From positions 1-64,000 of the forward strand of contig NZ_VTHK01000006.1 in the NCBI RefSeq assembly GCF_009765355.1: DNA of 64,000 bases. The letters run 5' to 3'. The translations under genes and the position numbers were made by a program. Below the pieces are notes generated by a model. That model made no database searches, was not told the origin of the DNA, and was given only the letters and a program-made list of their open reading frames with translations. This document shows positions 25,890 through 34,098 of this stretch, piece after piece (the stretch's first letter is position 1; each line of letters begins with the position of its first letter). Source of the DNA: Amycolatopsis anabasis. GTDB lineage: Bacteria > Actinomycetota > Actinomycetes > Mycobacteriales > Pseudonocardiaceae.

Positions 25890-26020
25890 CCTAAATATCG
25901 AGCAAGAAGGGATACACCGTTTAGCAAGGCGTGAGCCCCGTGGCCACTCCGGCCGAAACCTGAACCAAGGCAATAAGTATACTCGGTTACACTTTCCCTG
26001 GAGGCTATCGAGGAGGCGGG

Positions 26021-26839
26021 ATGCGGGTTTGGTTCGTGACCGGGGCGGCACGCGGCTTCGGGCGGGAGATCGCCCGGCAGGCGCTCGAGCACGGCGACGC
26101 GGTCGTGGCCACCGCGCGACGCCCCGAACAGGTCACCGCCGGACTGCCCGGCTACCCGGACCGGTTGCGCGCGGTGCGCCTGGACGTGACCGACGAGGCC
26201 GAGGCCCGGGACGCGGCGGCGGCCGCGGTCGACGCGTTCGGCCGGATCGACGTGCTGGTGCACAACGCCGGGCGCGGGCTGTTCGGCGCGGTCGAGGAGA
26301 CCTCGCTCGGCGAGGCGAGGACCGTGTTCGACACCAACGTGTTCGGCGTGCTCGCGGTGACGCGGGCGGTCCTGCCGGTGCTCCGGGCCCAGCGCTCCGG
26401 CCACGTGCTCCTGATGAGTTCGATGGGCGGCTTCGCCTCGGGCGCCGGGTTCGGCGTCTACGCGGCCACCAAGTTCGCGGTCGAAGGCCTCGGCGAGGCC
26501 CTGCGCGAGGAGCTCGCCCCGTTCGGGATCGCGGTCACGATCGTCGAGCCCGGCGTGTTCGACACCGGATTCGGCCTGACCGGTTCGGATCTGGTGGCCG
26601 GGAAGATCGCGGACTACGCGGCCCAGGGCGCCGAGCGGTACGAGGACGACACCCCGCCGGGCGACCCGGCCGCGGGCGCCGCCGCGATCTGGGCGGTCAC
26701 CACGCTGGCCGCTCCCCCGCTCCGGCTGCCGCTGGGCGCGGACGCGTTCGCGCGGATCCGGCAGAAGCTCGAGTCGGTCACCGCCGAGCTGTCCGATTCG
26801 CGTAACTATCGTTGCGGAAACCCAGGTCACCGCGATTAG
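26021..26839 (+). CDS. Short-chain dehydrogenase/reductase
   Basis: The 272-aa classical SDR has the NAD(P) motif TGAARGFG (about 7-14), the NAG motif in LVHNAGRG, the catalytic serine in LLMSSMGG and YxxxK in VYAATKFAVEG. The arginine after the first glycines and the TARRP segment suggest NADP(H). The substrate is unknown. It follows a long AT-rich promoter region and is 56 nt ahead of another NAD(P)-binding protein. Confidence 0.88.
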   Translation: MRVWFVTGAARGFGREIARQALEHGDAVVATARRPEQVTAGLPGYPDRLRAVRLDVTDEAEARDAAAAAVDAFGRIDVLVHNAGRGLFGAVEETSLGEARTVFDTNVFGVLAVTRAVLPVLRAQRSGHVLLMSSMGGFASGAGFGVYAATKFAVEGLGEALREELAPFGIAVTIVEPGVFDTGFGLTGSDLVAGKIADYAAQGAERYEDDTPPGDPAAGAAAIWAVTTLAAPPLRLPLGADAFARIRQKLESVTAELSDSRNYRCGNPGHRD

Positions 26840-26895
26840 CGTCCGGCGACAGCGGCCCGGCGAACCCCCGCCGGGCCCGGTCGAACGGAGCGAAT

Positions 26896-27537
26896 ATGAG
26901 CAACATCGTCGTCTTCGGCGCGGGAGGCCGCGCGGGCCGCCACGCCGTCGCCGAGGCCGAGTCCCGCGGTCACCGGGTCACCGCGGTGGTGCGGGATCCG
27001 GCGAAGTATCCGGGCCTGGCCGCGAACGTGGTGGCCGGGGACGTCACCAGCGCGGACAGCGTCGCGGCGGTCGCCGCCGGGCACGACGCGGCGATCAGCA
27101 CCGTGGCCCGGCTCGACGTGCCGTCCGCGGAGTTCTACGTCGCCGCCGCGCACGCCCTGCTCGAGGGCCTGCCCCGGGCCGGGGTGGGCCGGCTGGTCGC
27201 GGTCGGCATCGGCAGCCTGCTGGAGACCGCACCGGGCGTCCGGGTGGTCGACGCACCGGACGTCCCGGCCGACGCGCGGGCGTTCTCCCTGGGGCACGCC
27301 GCCGAACTCGCCGCGTTCCGGGCCGCGGACACCGAACTCGACTGGCTGGTCCTCGCCCCGCCGCCGACCCTGCTCGACAACGACGCCCCGCGTACCGGCC
27401 ACTACCGGATCGGCGGCGAGCGGGTGCTGCCCGAGCGCGAGGACGGTGGGTTGTTCCGGTACGCCGACCTCGCGGTCGCCCTGGTGGACGAGGTCGAGAC
27501 GCCGAAGCACCACCGAGCGCAGGTAGCCGTCGCGTGA
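26896..27537 (+). CDS. NAD(P)H-binding atypical SDR (YwnB/BLVRB-like)
   Basis: The 213-aa protein has the glycine motif VVFGAGGRAGRHAVAEA at the very start and lacks a YxxxK active site, as in NmrA/biliverdin-reductase-B-like proteins. It may bind NADP(H) to reduce flavins or quinones or act as a sensor. ATG 26896 was chosen over an upstream start that would extend into the previous gene. It is probably co-transcribed with the SDR upstream. Confidence 0.82.
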   Translation: MSNIVVFGAGGRAGRHAVAEAESRGHRVTAVVRDPAKYPGLAANVVAGDVTSADSVAAVAAGHDAAISTVARLDVPSAEFYVAAAHALLEGLPRAGVGRLVAVGIGSLLETAPGVRVVDAPDVPADARAFSLGHAAELAAFRAADTELDWLVLAPPPTLLDNDAPRTGHYRIGGERVLPEREDGGLFRYADLAVALVDEVETPKHHRAQVAVA

Positions 27538-27611
27538 ACAACTGGCGACCAGCGGGCAACATTCGGACATACGTCAACTGACCGATGTGTCGGGGCGCGG
27601 GGTGGGTGATC

Positions 27612-28163
27612 GTGAACCACGTGTCCAAGAACCTCACCACCCCGCCCCGGCACCGGAGAGTGCCCGCCGAGCCCACCCCGCACGATCTCTGGAACTACAC
27701 CGCGCGCGGCGAGAGCCCGAGCCAGCGGCTGGACCGCAACTACGGCGAGATCCTGCAGGAACTGCGCGTCGCGCAGACCGGTGTGCAGCTGCTGCTGGCG
27801 TCCCTGCTGATGGTCGCGTTCACCCCGGCCTTCACGAGTTTCACCAGCTTCCAGCGGCACGTCTACGTGATCGGCCTGATCCTCGGCGCCGCCGCGAAGG
27901 CGCTGCTCATCGCCCCGGCCGCGTTCCACCGCATGGTCTTCCGGCGCCGCCTGAAGAGCGAACTCGTCCGGTCGGCGAACGTGTTCACCCTCTGCGGCCT
28001 GGCCCTGCTCATGCTGGCGCTCACCGCGGCGCTGCTGCTCATCCTCTCGGTCGTGCTGGGCCCGCGCCAGGCCGCGTGGATCGCCGGTGGCACGCTGCTC
28101 TGGTTCTCCCTGCTGTGGTACGTCTTCCCGCTCTGGAGCCGCAAGCGCCACGGCTCGCGGTGA
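27612..28163 (+). CDS. DUF6328 four-helix membrane protein
   Basis: The 183-aa protein has a cytosolic N-terminal part with RLDRNYGEILQELRVAQTGVQLL, then four hydrophobic segments. It fits DUF6328, a family of unknown function. GTG 27612 is preferred to an upstream start that leaves a poor N-terminus. It converges on the LAL regulator with only 1 base between the stops. Confidence 0.7.
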   Translation: MNHVSKNLTTPPRHRRVPAEPTPHDLWNYTARGESPSQRLDRNYGEILQELRVAQTGVQLLLASLLMVAFTPAFTSFTSFQRHVYVIGLILGAAAKALLIAPAAFHRMVFRRRLKSELVRSANVFTLCGLALLMLALTAALLLILSVVLGPRQAAWIAGGTLLWFSLLWYVFPLWSRKRHGSR

Positions 28164-28164
28164 G

Positions 28165-30969
28165 CTAGCCCAACGCGTTCCGGCGCAATCCGGCCTCGCG
28201 GGCGATGTCGGTGCGGGAGTGGACTTCGAGCTTGGTCAGGATGTGCGAGACGTGCGTGCCGACCGTCCGCGGGGACAGGAACAGTTTCGCGGCGATCTGC
28301 GGGTTCGTCAGCCCCTCGGCCACCAGCGCGGCGATCTTCGATTCGGCCGGGGTGAGGCTTTCCCAGCCGTGGCTGGACTTCCGGTGCGCGGCACGCGGGC
28401 CGCGGCGGATGCCGAACGCGCGCATCCGCGCCCCGAGGCGGGCCTCGTCCCAGGCGGCGCCGAGCGACCGGTAGCAGTCCACCGCGCGGGAGAACGCGGC
28501 TCGTGCCGAACTCCGGTCCCCCGCCTCGGCGAACGTGCGGGCAGCGGCCTCCAGCGCCTTCGCGCTGGGCAGGGGGCGGCCGGCATCGCGGTACCGGTCG
28601 GCCGCGCGCAGCAGCCGGGCCGGATCCCGGTCGAGCAGTCCCCGGCAGTACTGGGCCGCGGCGTACCGGCGCGGGGCCTCGGTGCGATCGGCGTGCGCCC
28701 GGATCCGGGCGGTGACCGCCCGTGCCGTGGCCTCCTCGCCCGCCTCGACCGCGAGCCGCACGGTCTCCGGGAGCAGGTCCTCGACATCGGCCAGCTCGGC
28801 GAGCGCGGTCAGTTCGCCCAGCGCCCGCGCCGGATCGCCGTCCTGTTCGGCCGCCAGCGCGTGGGCCAGCGCGAGCGGGCCGACCGCCCGGCTGCCGAGC
28901 CGGTCCGCGTAAGGCGCCGCCGACTCCAGGTGTTCGCGGGCCGCCTCGACGTCACCGCGGTGGAAGCAGATCACCGCGGCGACCCCGTGATCGCAGCACA
29001 CCACGCTCGGATCCTTCAGCCCGGCCGGGAAAACGTCCACTTCGGCCAGTGCCTGGTCCCAGCCGCCGGTGTCGAGCAGCAGTTGCCCGAGTGCGCTGCA
29101 GGCCTGGATGAGGCGCACCACGTTGCCGGTGCGTTCGGCTTCCGCGCGGACCGCGGCGACCGCGGCGGTGGCTTCGGCGTACCGGTCGAGATCCCCCAGC
29201 GTCACGGCCTGGTTGATGCGCAGCAGCAGGTGCAGATCGGTGAGTTCCGGATCGCCCTGCGCCGCGTCGATGGCCCGGTCGAACAGCGGCAGCGCCGCGG
29301 CCATCTCGCCCCGCATCATGGAAACCAGCACGAGCACGTGCAGCGCCCACCCGATGGCCGCGCGATCGCCGTGCTCCTCGCCCAGCGCCAGCGCCTGGGT
29401 GGCGACCTCCTCGGCGCGCTCGACCTCACCGAGATCGCGATGCGCCCGCGCGCGCAGCACCAGCAGTCGCGCCCGGTGGCCCGCGGTGAGCCCGGGGACG
29501 TCCAGGGCCCGGCGCAACGCGTCGAGCGATTCGGCCGACCGGCCGCTCATCGCCCGGCACTGGGCGAGCGTTCCGTGCAGGTCGATCAGCAGATCGGGAT
29601 CGGTGATCCGGTCCAGGGCGCGCGCGGCGACCCGTTCCGCCTCGCCCGCCTCGCCGACGCGGTACAGCGCCTCGGCCAGCCGCCCGGTCAGCACCCCGCG
29701 CGGCCCGGGCCCGGGCTCGGCCCCGTCGAGCGCGCCGCGCAGCAGGTCGACGGCCACCCCGGGCGCGCGGCCGACCAGCGCGGGCGCCGCGCCGACCAGC
29801 CAGCGGGTCACCCAGTCCTCGGTGCCGCCGGTGTGCCCGGCGACGGTCGGCAGCAGTTGCCGGGCGACCCGGTCGGCGGGCGCGCCGGATTCGGCGAGTG
29901 CGCGGGCGGCGTCCCGGTGCCAGGCGGTGCGCACGGTCAGCGGGAGTTCGTCGTACAGCGCGGCGCGGATGAGCGGGTGGCGGAACGCGAGCCCCTCGCC
30001 GGACTCGATCAGGATCCCCAGGGCGCGGGCGTCGTCGAGCACGGGCAGCAGGCGGACGGTCGCCAGCCCGGCGACGGTGGTGAGATCCGAAACGGAGAAC
30101 TCCACGCCCAGCAACGCGGCGGACCGCAGGACGTTCAGGGCCGTGCCGGACAGGAAGCCCAGCCGGTCGGCGATCGCCTCGGACAGCGACGCCGGGGTCC
30201 CGCCGCCGGTGACCTCGGCGACCCCGCCCGCGTTCACGGTCAGGCGCCCGGCACGGGCGAGCGAGTGCACGAGTTCGGTGAGGTACAACGGGTTTCCCGC
30301 CGCGCCGTCGGCCAGCCGCAGCAGTTCGCCGCTGGGTTTCCCGCCCGAGAGGACGCCCACCAGTTCGGCCACGTCGGCGTCGGGCAGCGGCCCCAGCCGC
30401 ATGCGCGCGGCCGGGCGGACCGCGCGGCGCAGGGCCATCACGTCGTCCCGGCGCGGCACCGGACGCAGAATCCCCAGGAGCAGCAAGGGAAGCTGGCGCA
30501 CCGAGCGGGCGAGCCGGCCCCAGAGGGTCACCGTGTGGTGGTCCGCCCAGTGCAGGTCGTCGACGACCAGGACCGTCGGCCCGGCGCCGCACAATTCCTC
30601 CACCCAGACGAGCAGATGTTCGGCGATGGCGCCGGAAAGGTCCACACCCCGGCCGACCGGTAGCTCGCCGCGCAGCACGCGCGCGATGGTCGCGGCGCGG
30701 GACCCCTGCGGCGAATCGTAGATCCGCAGCCCCTCCAGCAGCGGTACCAGCGGGAGTTCCTGGCCGAGTTCGTCGGCGTTGCCCCAGAACACCTGGCAAC
30801 CGCTTTCGGCGGCCTGGGCGCAGGCCGCGCGGACGAGCGAGGATTTGCCGATGCCCGGCTCCCCCTCGACCAGCACCGCGCGCCCGTACCCGGACCCGAC
30901 GCCGTGCACCCAACCGGCCAACCGGGACAGCTCGCCATCCCGGCCGATCAGCGAATCCGCGCGCGCCAC
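28165..30969 (-). CDS. LAL-family LuxR regulator with AAA ATPase
   Basis: The 934-aa regulator has an N-terminal ATPase (Walker A VEGEPGIGKSSLV, about 34-46; Walker B TVLVVDDLHWAD), a long helical-repeat middle, and a C-terminal LuxR helix-turn-helix (LTPAESKIAALVAEGLTNPQIAAKL, SPRTVGTHVSHILTKL). Such LAL proteins often activate biosynthetic genes or sugar operons. The start is GTG 30969. The small secreted peptide gene is divergent across about 230 bp, and either it or the DUF6328 side may be a target. The effector is unknown. Confidence 0.92.
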   Translation of the reverse strand: MARADSLIGRDGELSRLAGWVHGVGSGYGRAVLVEGEPGIGKSSLVRAACAQAAESGCQVFWGNADELGQELPLVPLLEGLRIYDSPQGSRAATIARVLRGELPVGRGVDLSGAIAEHLLVWVEELCGAGPTVLVVDDLHWADHHTVTLWGRLARSVRQLPLLLLGILRPVPRRDDVMALRRAVRPAARMRLGPLPDADVAELVGVLSGGKPSGELLRLADGAAGNPLYLTELVHSLARAGRLTVNAGGVAEVTGGGTPASLSEAIADRLGFLSGTALNVLRSAALLGVEFSVSDLTTVAGLATVRLLPVLDDARALGILIESGEGLAFRHPLIRAALYDELPLTVRTAWHRDAARALAESGAPADRVARQLLPTVAGHTGGTEDWVTRWLVGAAPALVGRAPGVAVDLLRGALDGAEPGPGPRGVLTGRLAEALYRVGEAGEAERVAARALDRITDPDLLIDLHGTLAQCRAMSGRSAESLDALRRALDVPGLTAGHRARLLVLRARAHRDLGEVERAEEVATQALALGEEHGDRAAIGWALHVLVLVSMMRGEMAAALPLFDRAIDAAQGDPELTDLHLLLRINQAVTLGDLDRYAEATAAVAAVRAEAERTGNVVRLIQACSALGQLLLDTGGWDQALAEVDVFPAGLKDPSVVCCDHGVAAVICFHRGDVEAAREHLESAAPYADRLGSRAVGPLALAHALAAEQDGDPARALGELTALAELADVEDLLPETVRLAVEAGEEATARAVTARIRAHADRTEAPRRYAAAQYCRGLLDRDPARLLRAADRYRDAGRPLPSAKALEAAARTFAEAGDRSSARAAFSRAVDCYRSLGAAWDEARLGARMRAFGIRRGPRAAHRKSSHGWESLTPAESKIAALVAEGLTNPQIAAKLFLSPRTVGTHVSHILTKLEVHSRTDIAREAGLRRNALG

Positions 30970-31196
30970 ACCAACAACAATACCGTATTAACGAATAGTT
31001 AACAACCGCCGAAAATGTCACCAATAATGGCGCTCAAGATTAATTGATCGCATTCATTTCGCCACATTCAGTTGGCGTTCTATTAATCAACGCTTCCCCG
31101 CCAGGTAGGCGGGAACTGCCACGCTGGCGCCTGGTTCGCGCGAAACCACGATTTCCACCGCAATTTTCGATCTTCCCTTGATCAGACGGAGGAATC

Positions 31197-31376
31197 ATGC
31201 CGGACAAACGGCGCGTAACCCTGATCGCCGCGGCCGTTTTGAGCGCCGCCGCATTCGTCACCGTGGCCCCGTCGGCGGAAACCACCGGTCAGCGCGACGG
31301 CGTGACCGTGCTCGAGCAGTGCCCGGAAAGCATGGGCTACAACTGCGTCGGCACCGACAGCATGGGCTACAACTGA
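31197..31376 (+). CDS. Small secreted peptide with duplicated SMGYN motif
   Basis: The ORF encodes 59 aa, with GGAGGA placed 3 nt upstream of ATG 31197. It has a charged start (MPDKRR), a hydrophobic signal segment (about 7-24, likely cut after APSA), and a short mature part ending CPESMGYNCVGTDSMGYN, in which SMGYN occurs twice and two cysteines lie 8 apart. I do not recognise the family. A secreted signal peptide or a modified-peptide precursor are options; no modification enzyme lies next to it. The strong ribosome site and signal segment argue that it is real. Confidence 0.65.
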   Translation: MPDKRRVTLIAAAVLSAAAFVTVAPSAETTGQRDGVTVLEQCPESMGYNCVGTDSMGYN

Positions 31377-31441
31377 TCCGGTGCTCAACCGCGATCATTC
31401 CGCGGCATCCGCCGGTCGCCCTCGATCCGGGCAGGCTGTTA

Positions 31442-31490
31442 GGAGGGGTCCCCTCATGACGAATTTTGTCCGGAGGGGTCCCCTCATGAC
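31442..31490. repeat. Two direct copies of a palindromic 19-mer
   Basis: GGAGGGGTCCCCTCATGAC occurs at 31442-31460 and 31472-31490, 30 bp apart; each holds the palindrome GAGGGGTCCCCTC. The right copy supplies the stop codon and last serine codon of the leftward molybdopterin enzyme gene. The pair may act as a terminator for the two convergent genes. Confidence 0.85.
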
Positions 31491-33736
31491 ACCTCTACTC
31501 GGGTGGCGGCGAGTGGTTCCACGCGTGCGGGTACGTGTTTGTGCCAGGGGGTGCCCGCGATCGGGTCCCGCCGGAGCAGGCTGGTGAGCTCGTTGAGCGC
31601 GACCCCGGTGGCCACCGGCTCGCCGTCGCCGCCGGGGTAGTCGAGGCCGTAACCGTTGGGCAGGGAAATGTGGCCGGGCTGCATCATGTCGCTCACCTCG
31701 ACCACGGCCTCGGCGGCGCCGCGCTCGGTGACGATCCGGGCGCGGCCACCCGTGTCCAGGCCGAGGCGTTCGGCGTCGTCCGGGCTGATCCGCAGCGCGC
31801 CCTCGGCGTCCCGGCGGCGCCAGGCGGGATCGCGGTAGAGCGCGTTGGCGGTGAACGACCGCCGCTCCCCCGCGGACAGCACGAACGGGAAGTCCGTGCT
31901 CACCCAGCTCGCCTCGGCCCCGGTCAGCCCGCGCAGCTCGTCGAGCAGCTCACCGATCTCCAGCCGGAACCGGCGATCGGCATGCCGCACGTAGTGCCAG
32001 GTGTCCGGGTAGTCGTCCACGGTGAACACCACCCCGGACCGGCTGGTGAGGATCGCGTCGAACAGCTCGTCGCCGCCCGCGAACCCGGCGCGGCGCACCG
32101 CGTCCGGATTGGTCATCGCGCAGAGGTGCGCCGCGCCCCACAGCGCCGCCGCGGCGCGGGCGCCGTCCGGCAGGGTCGGCCCGAGCGTTTCGTACAGGAT
32201 GTGCGGCGCCATCCGCATCAGCCCGGGATCCGTTGCCACGGTGGCGAAAAACGCCTCGGCGAACTTCTCGCGGCCCTGTTCGGCCGCGTCGCGCAGCGGG
32301 GCGAGCACGGATTCGTCCACCGCGTCCAGGGCGCGCAGCAGGCGGGCGTGGATCTCCGGTTCGGGCAGGGTGCCCGGCAGCGGCTCGAGGATCGGGGCGC
32401 GCAGGTGGAACGCGTTGCGCGGGAACTCCAGGGTGAAGAAGGTGGCTTCCCACTTCTCGAACTGGCTGGCCGCGGGCAGCACGTAATCGGCCTCCCGCGC
32501 GGTCTCGGTGAACGCCACGTCGACGACCACCGTCAGATCCAGCGCGCGCATCGCCTCCCGGAACCGCCGCGCGTCCGCCAGCGAGCTGACCGGGTTCGCG
32601 CTTTCCACGATCATCGCGCGGAACCGTTCGGGGTGGTCGGTGCGGATCTCCTCGGCGATCGAATTGCACGGCAGGTACCCGGCGATGATCCGCGCGCCGG
32701 TCACCGGTGACCGGCCCTCGCGCCCCGGCGAGGCGAGCGGCACCAGCCACGAATGCAGGCTCATCGCGCCGCGTTTGGCGAAGTTGCCGGTGAGGATCCA
32801 CAGCAGTTTGGCGAGGTACGAGCACAGCGTGCTGTGCGGCCCCTGCTGGATGCCCAGGTCCTCGTGCTCGGCGACGCTGCCCGCGGTGCCGATGCGGCGG
32901 GCGGCCGCGCGGATCAGGTCCTCGGGCACCCCGCAGCGGCCCGCGTAGTCCGCGACCGGCACCTCGGCGAGCAGCTCGAGCACGGGTTCCGCGCCGGTGG
33001 TGTGCTGGTCCAGGAATTCGTGGTCCACCAGGTCTTCCTGAACGAGCACGCCGAGCATCGCGGCCAGGCACCACGCGTCGGTGCCCGGGCGCACCCGGAG
33101 GTGGAAATCGGCCATCGCGGCGGTCTCGCTGCGCCGCGGGTCGAACACGATCAGCGTGCGATCCGGATCCGCGGCCAGTTCGCGCAGCCACGGCCGGGCC
33201 CGCGGGAACTGGTGCGACTGCCACGGGTTGTTGCCGACCAGCACCACGACCTCGGCGTGTTCCAGATCGGCGGCGGTGTGGCCGCCGTAGAGCTGCCCGT
33301 CGACCCACATCTCGCCGGTCTTCTCCCGGGCCAGCGCGTTGGACCGGTACTTCGCGCCCAGCGCCTGCAGCAGGGCGCGGGAGTACGAGCCGCCGAGGTG
33401 GTTCCCCTGCGCGCCGCCGCCGTAGTAGAAGATCTTGTCGCCGCCGTGGACGTCGCGCACCCGCGCCAGCCGCTCGGCGATCTCCGCGATCGCGGTGTCC
33501 CAGTCGATCTCCTCGTAACCGCCGTCCGGTCGCCGCCGCAGCGGGCTGGTCAGCCGGTCCCGGCCGTTCTGGTAGTGGTCCAGCCGCAACGCCTTCTCGC
33601 AGGTGTACCCGGCGGAATGCGGGTGTTCCTTGTCGCCGCGGATCCGGACGAACCGCCGGTCCCGCGCGGTGATCTCGACACCGCAGTTGGCGGCGCACAG
33701 GATGCACGCCGTTTTCCCGGTCACTTCCGTGCTCAC
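31484..33736 (-). CDS. Molybdopterin oxidoreductase (DMSO reductase family, Fe4S4)
   Basis: The 750-aa protein has an N-terminal Fe4S4 motif C-x2-C-x3-C (CILCAANCG) with the fourth cysteine in GYTCEKALR, the molybdopterin domains (VLVGNNPWQSHQFPRARPW, ESANPVSSLADARRF) and the C-terminal molydop-binding barrel (HISLPNGYGLDYPGG). It has no Tat signal, so it is cytosolic. The family oxidises formate or reduces N/S-oxides; the substrate is not evident. GTG 33736 with GGAGGG upstream was chosen. The promoter region carries TATGAC-type dyads. Confidence 0.88.
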   Translation of the reverse strand: MSTEVTGKTACILCAANCGVEITARDRRFVRIRGDKEHPHSAGYTCEKALRLDHYQNGRDRLTSPLRRRPDGGYEEIDWDTAIAEIAERLARVRDVHGGDKIFYYGGGAQGNHLGGSYSRALLQALGAKYRSNALAREKTGEMWVDGQLYGGHTAADLEHAEVVVLVGNNPWQSHQFPRARPWLRELAADPDRTLIVFDPRRSETAAMADFHLRVRPGTDAWCLAAMLGVLVQEDLVDHEFLDQHTTGAEPVLELLAEVPVADYAGRCGVPEDLIRAAARRIGTAGSVAEHEDLGIQQGPHSTLCSYLAKLLWILTGNFAKRGAMSLHSWLVPLASPGREGRSPVTGARIIAGYLPCNSIAEEIRTDHPERFRAMIVESANPVSSLADARRFREAMRALDLTVVVDVAFTETAREADYVLPAASQFEKWEATFFTLEFPRNAFHLRAPILEPLPGTLPEPEIHARLLRALDAVDESVLAPLRDAAEQGREKFAEAFFATVATDPGLMRMAPHILYETLGPTLPDGARAAAALWGAAHLCAMTNPDAVRRAGFAGGDELFDAILTSRSGVVFTVDDYPDTWHYVRHADRRFRLEIGELLDELRGLTGAEASWVSTDFPFVLSAGERRSFTANALYRDPAWRRRDAEGALRISPDDAERLGLDTGGRARIVTERGAAEAVVEVSDMMQPGHISLPNGYGLDYPGGDGEPVATGVALNELTSLLRRDPIAGTPWHKHVPARVEPLAATRVEVS

Positions 33737-33768
33737 GCGATCCCTCCGACCATGCCGCCGGGCGAAAC

Positions 33769-33821
33769 TATGACGGCCACCATAACGCCCCGGAGCGGCC
33801 GCGTCTATGACGGCTGTCATA
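33769..33821. promoter_or_regulatory. Pair of TATGAC...GTCATA operator-like dyads
   Basis: TATGACGGCTGTCATA at 33806-33821 is a 6-bp perfect dyad. A degenerate copy, TATGACGGCCACCATA, lies 37 bp to the left at 33769-33784, just upstream of the molybdopterin gene start. The form suits a TetR- or GntR-like dimer; the nearest TetR gene is at 35473. Confidence 0.6.
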
Positions 33822-33870
33822 AAACTAATTCGGATGACAGGGCCTCGAACCTCCTGGCAGGCTGGCGCGC

Positions 33871-33966
33871 ATGTTCCTCGCGGCCGTCTCCGATACACCC
33901 GCGGGCTTCGGCCTGCCGGGTGCGGTCGCGGCCGCCCTCGCCTGGCTGGACGGCGCCCGAAGCTGA
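33871..33966 (+). CDS. Possible 31-aa leader ORF ahead of EF-Tu gene
   Basis: ATG 33871 opens a 31-codon frame (MFLAAVSDTPAGFGLPGAVA...) whose TGA stop touches the left arm of the hairpin at 33966. The arrangement (short ORF, hairpin, then a translation-factor gene) looks like a leader/attenuator. The ribosome site is weak and there is no run of special codons, so chance is possible. Confidence 0.3.
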   Translation: MFLAAVSDTPAGFGLPGAVAAALAWLDGARS

Positions 33967-34001
33967 CCCTTCCCCCTTCCTCAGGACCAGCGGGGAAGGG
34001 T
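33966..34001 (+). terminator. Hairpin upstream of EF-Tu gene (terminator or attenuator)
   Basis: ACCCTTCCCC (33966-33975) pairs perfectly with GGGGAAGGGT (33992-34001) around a 16-nt loop, about 100 nt before the EF-Tu start. No T-run follows. It may stop or attenuate transcription into tuf. Confidence 0.55.
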
Positions 34002-34098
34002 GGCTTTCGTCGTGGGCGCCCGGTGCTCCCACGCGCCGGTTCTGAATCCACCTGTCGAAATCGCGGGTGAGAAAAGCCCGCCCTGCCAAGGAAATCTG

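Larger units (their letters stand above)
25238..26020. other. Long intergenic region rich in hairpins
   Basis: No convincing gene is seen in these 780 bases. The left part is GC-rich and holds two clear hairpins (CCGGGGG/CCCCCCGG at 25323-25341 and GTGGGGG/CCCCCAC at 25349-25367). The middle has CAGCTACTA/TAGTAGCTG (25551-25559, 25567-25575), and the right part is unusually AT-rich for this genome, with degenerate 21-22 bp repeats at 25826-25889. The last 40 bases are the promoter and GAGGAGG ribosome site of the next gene. Confidence 0.6.

Noticed and set aside
28087..30663. Long plus-strand open frame opposite the LAL regulator
   Set aside because: It has no recognisable domain and amino-acid composition is that of a GC-skewed shadow frame.
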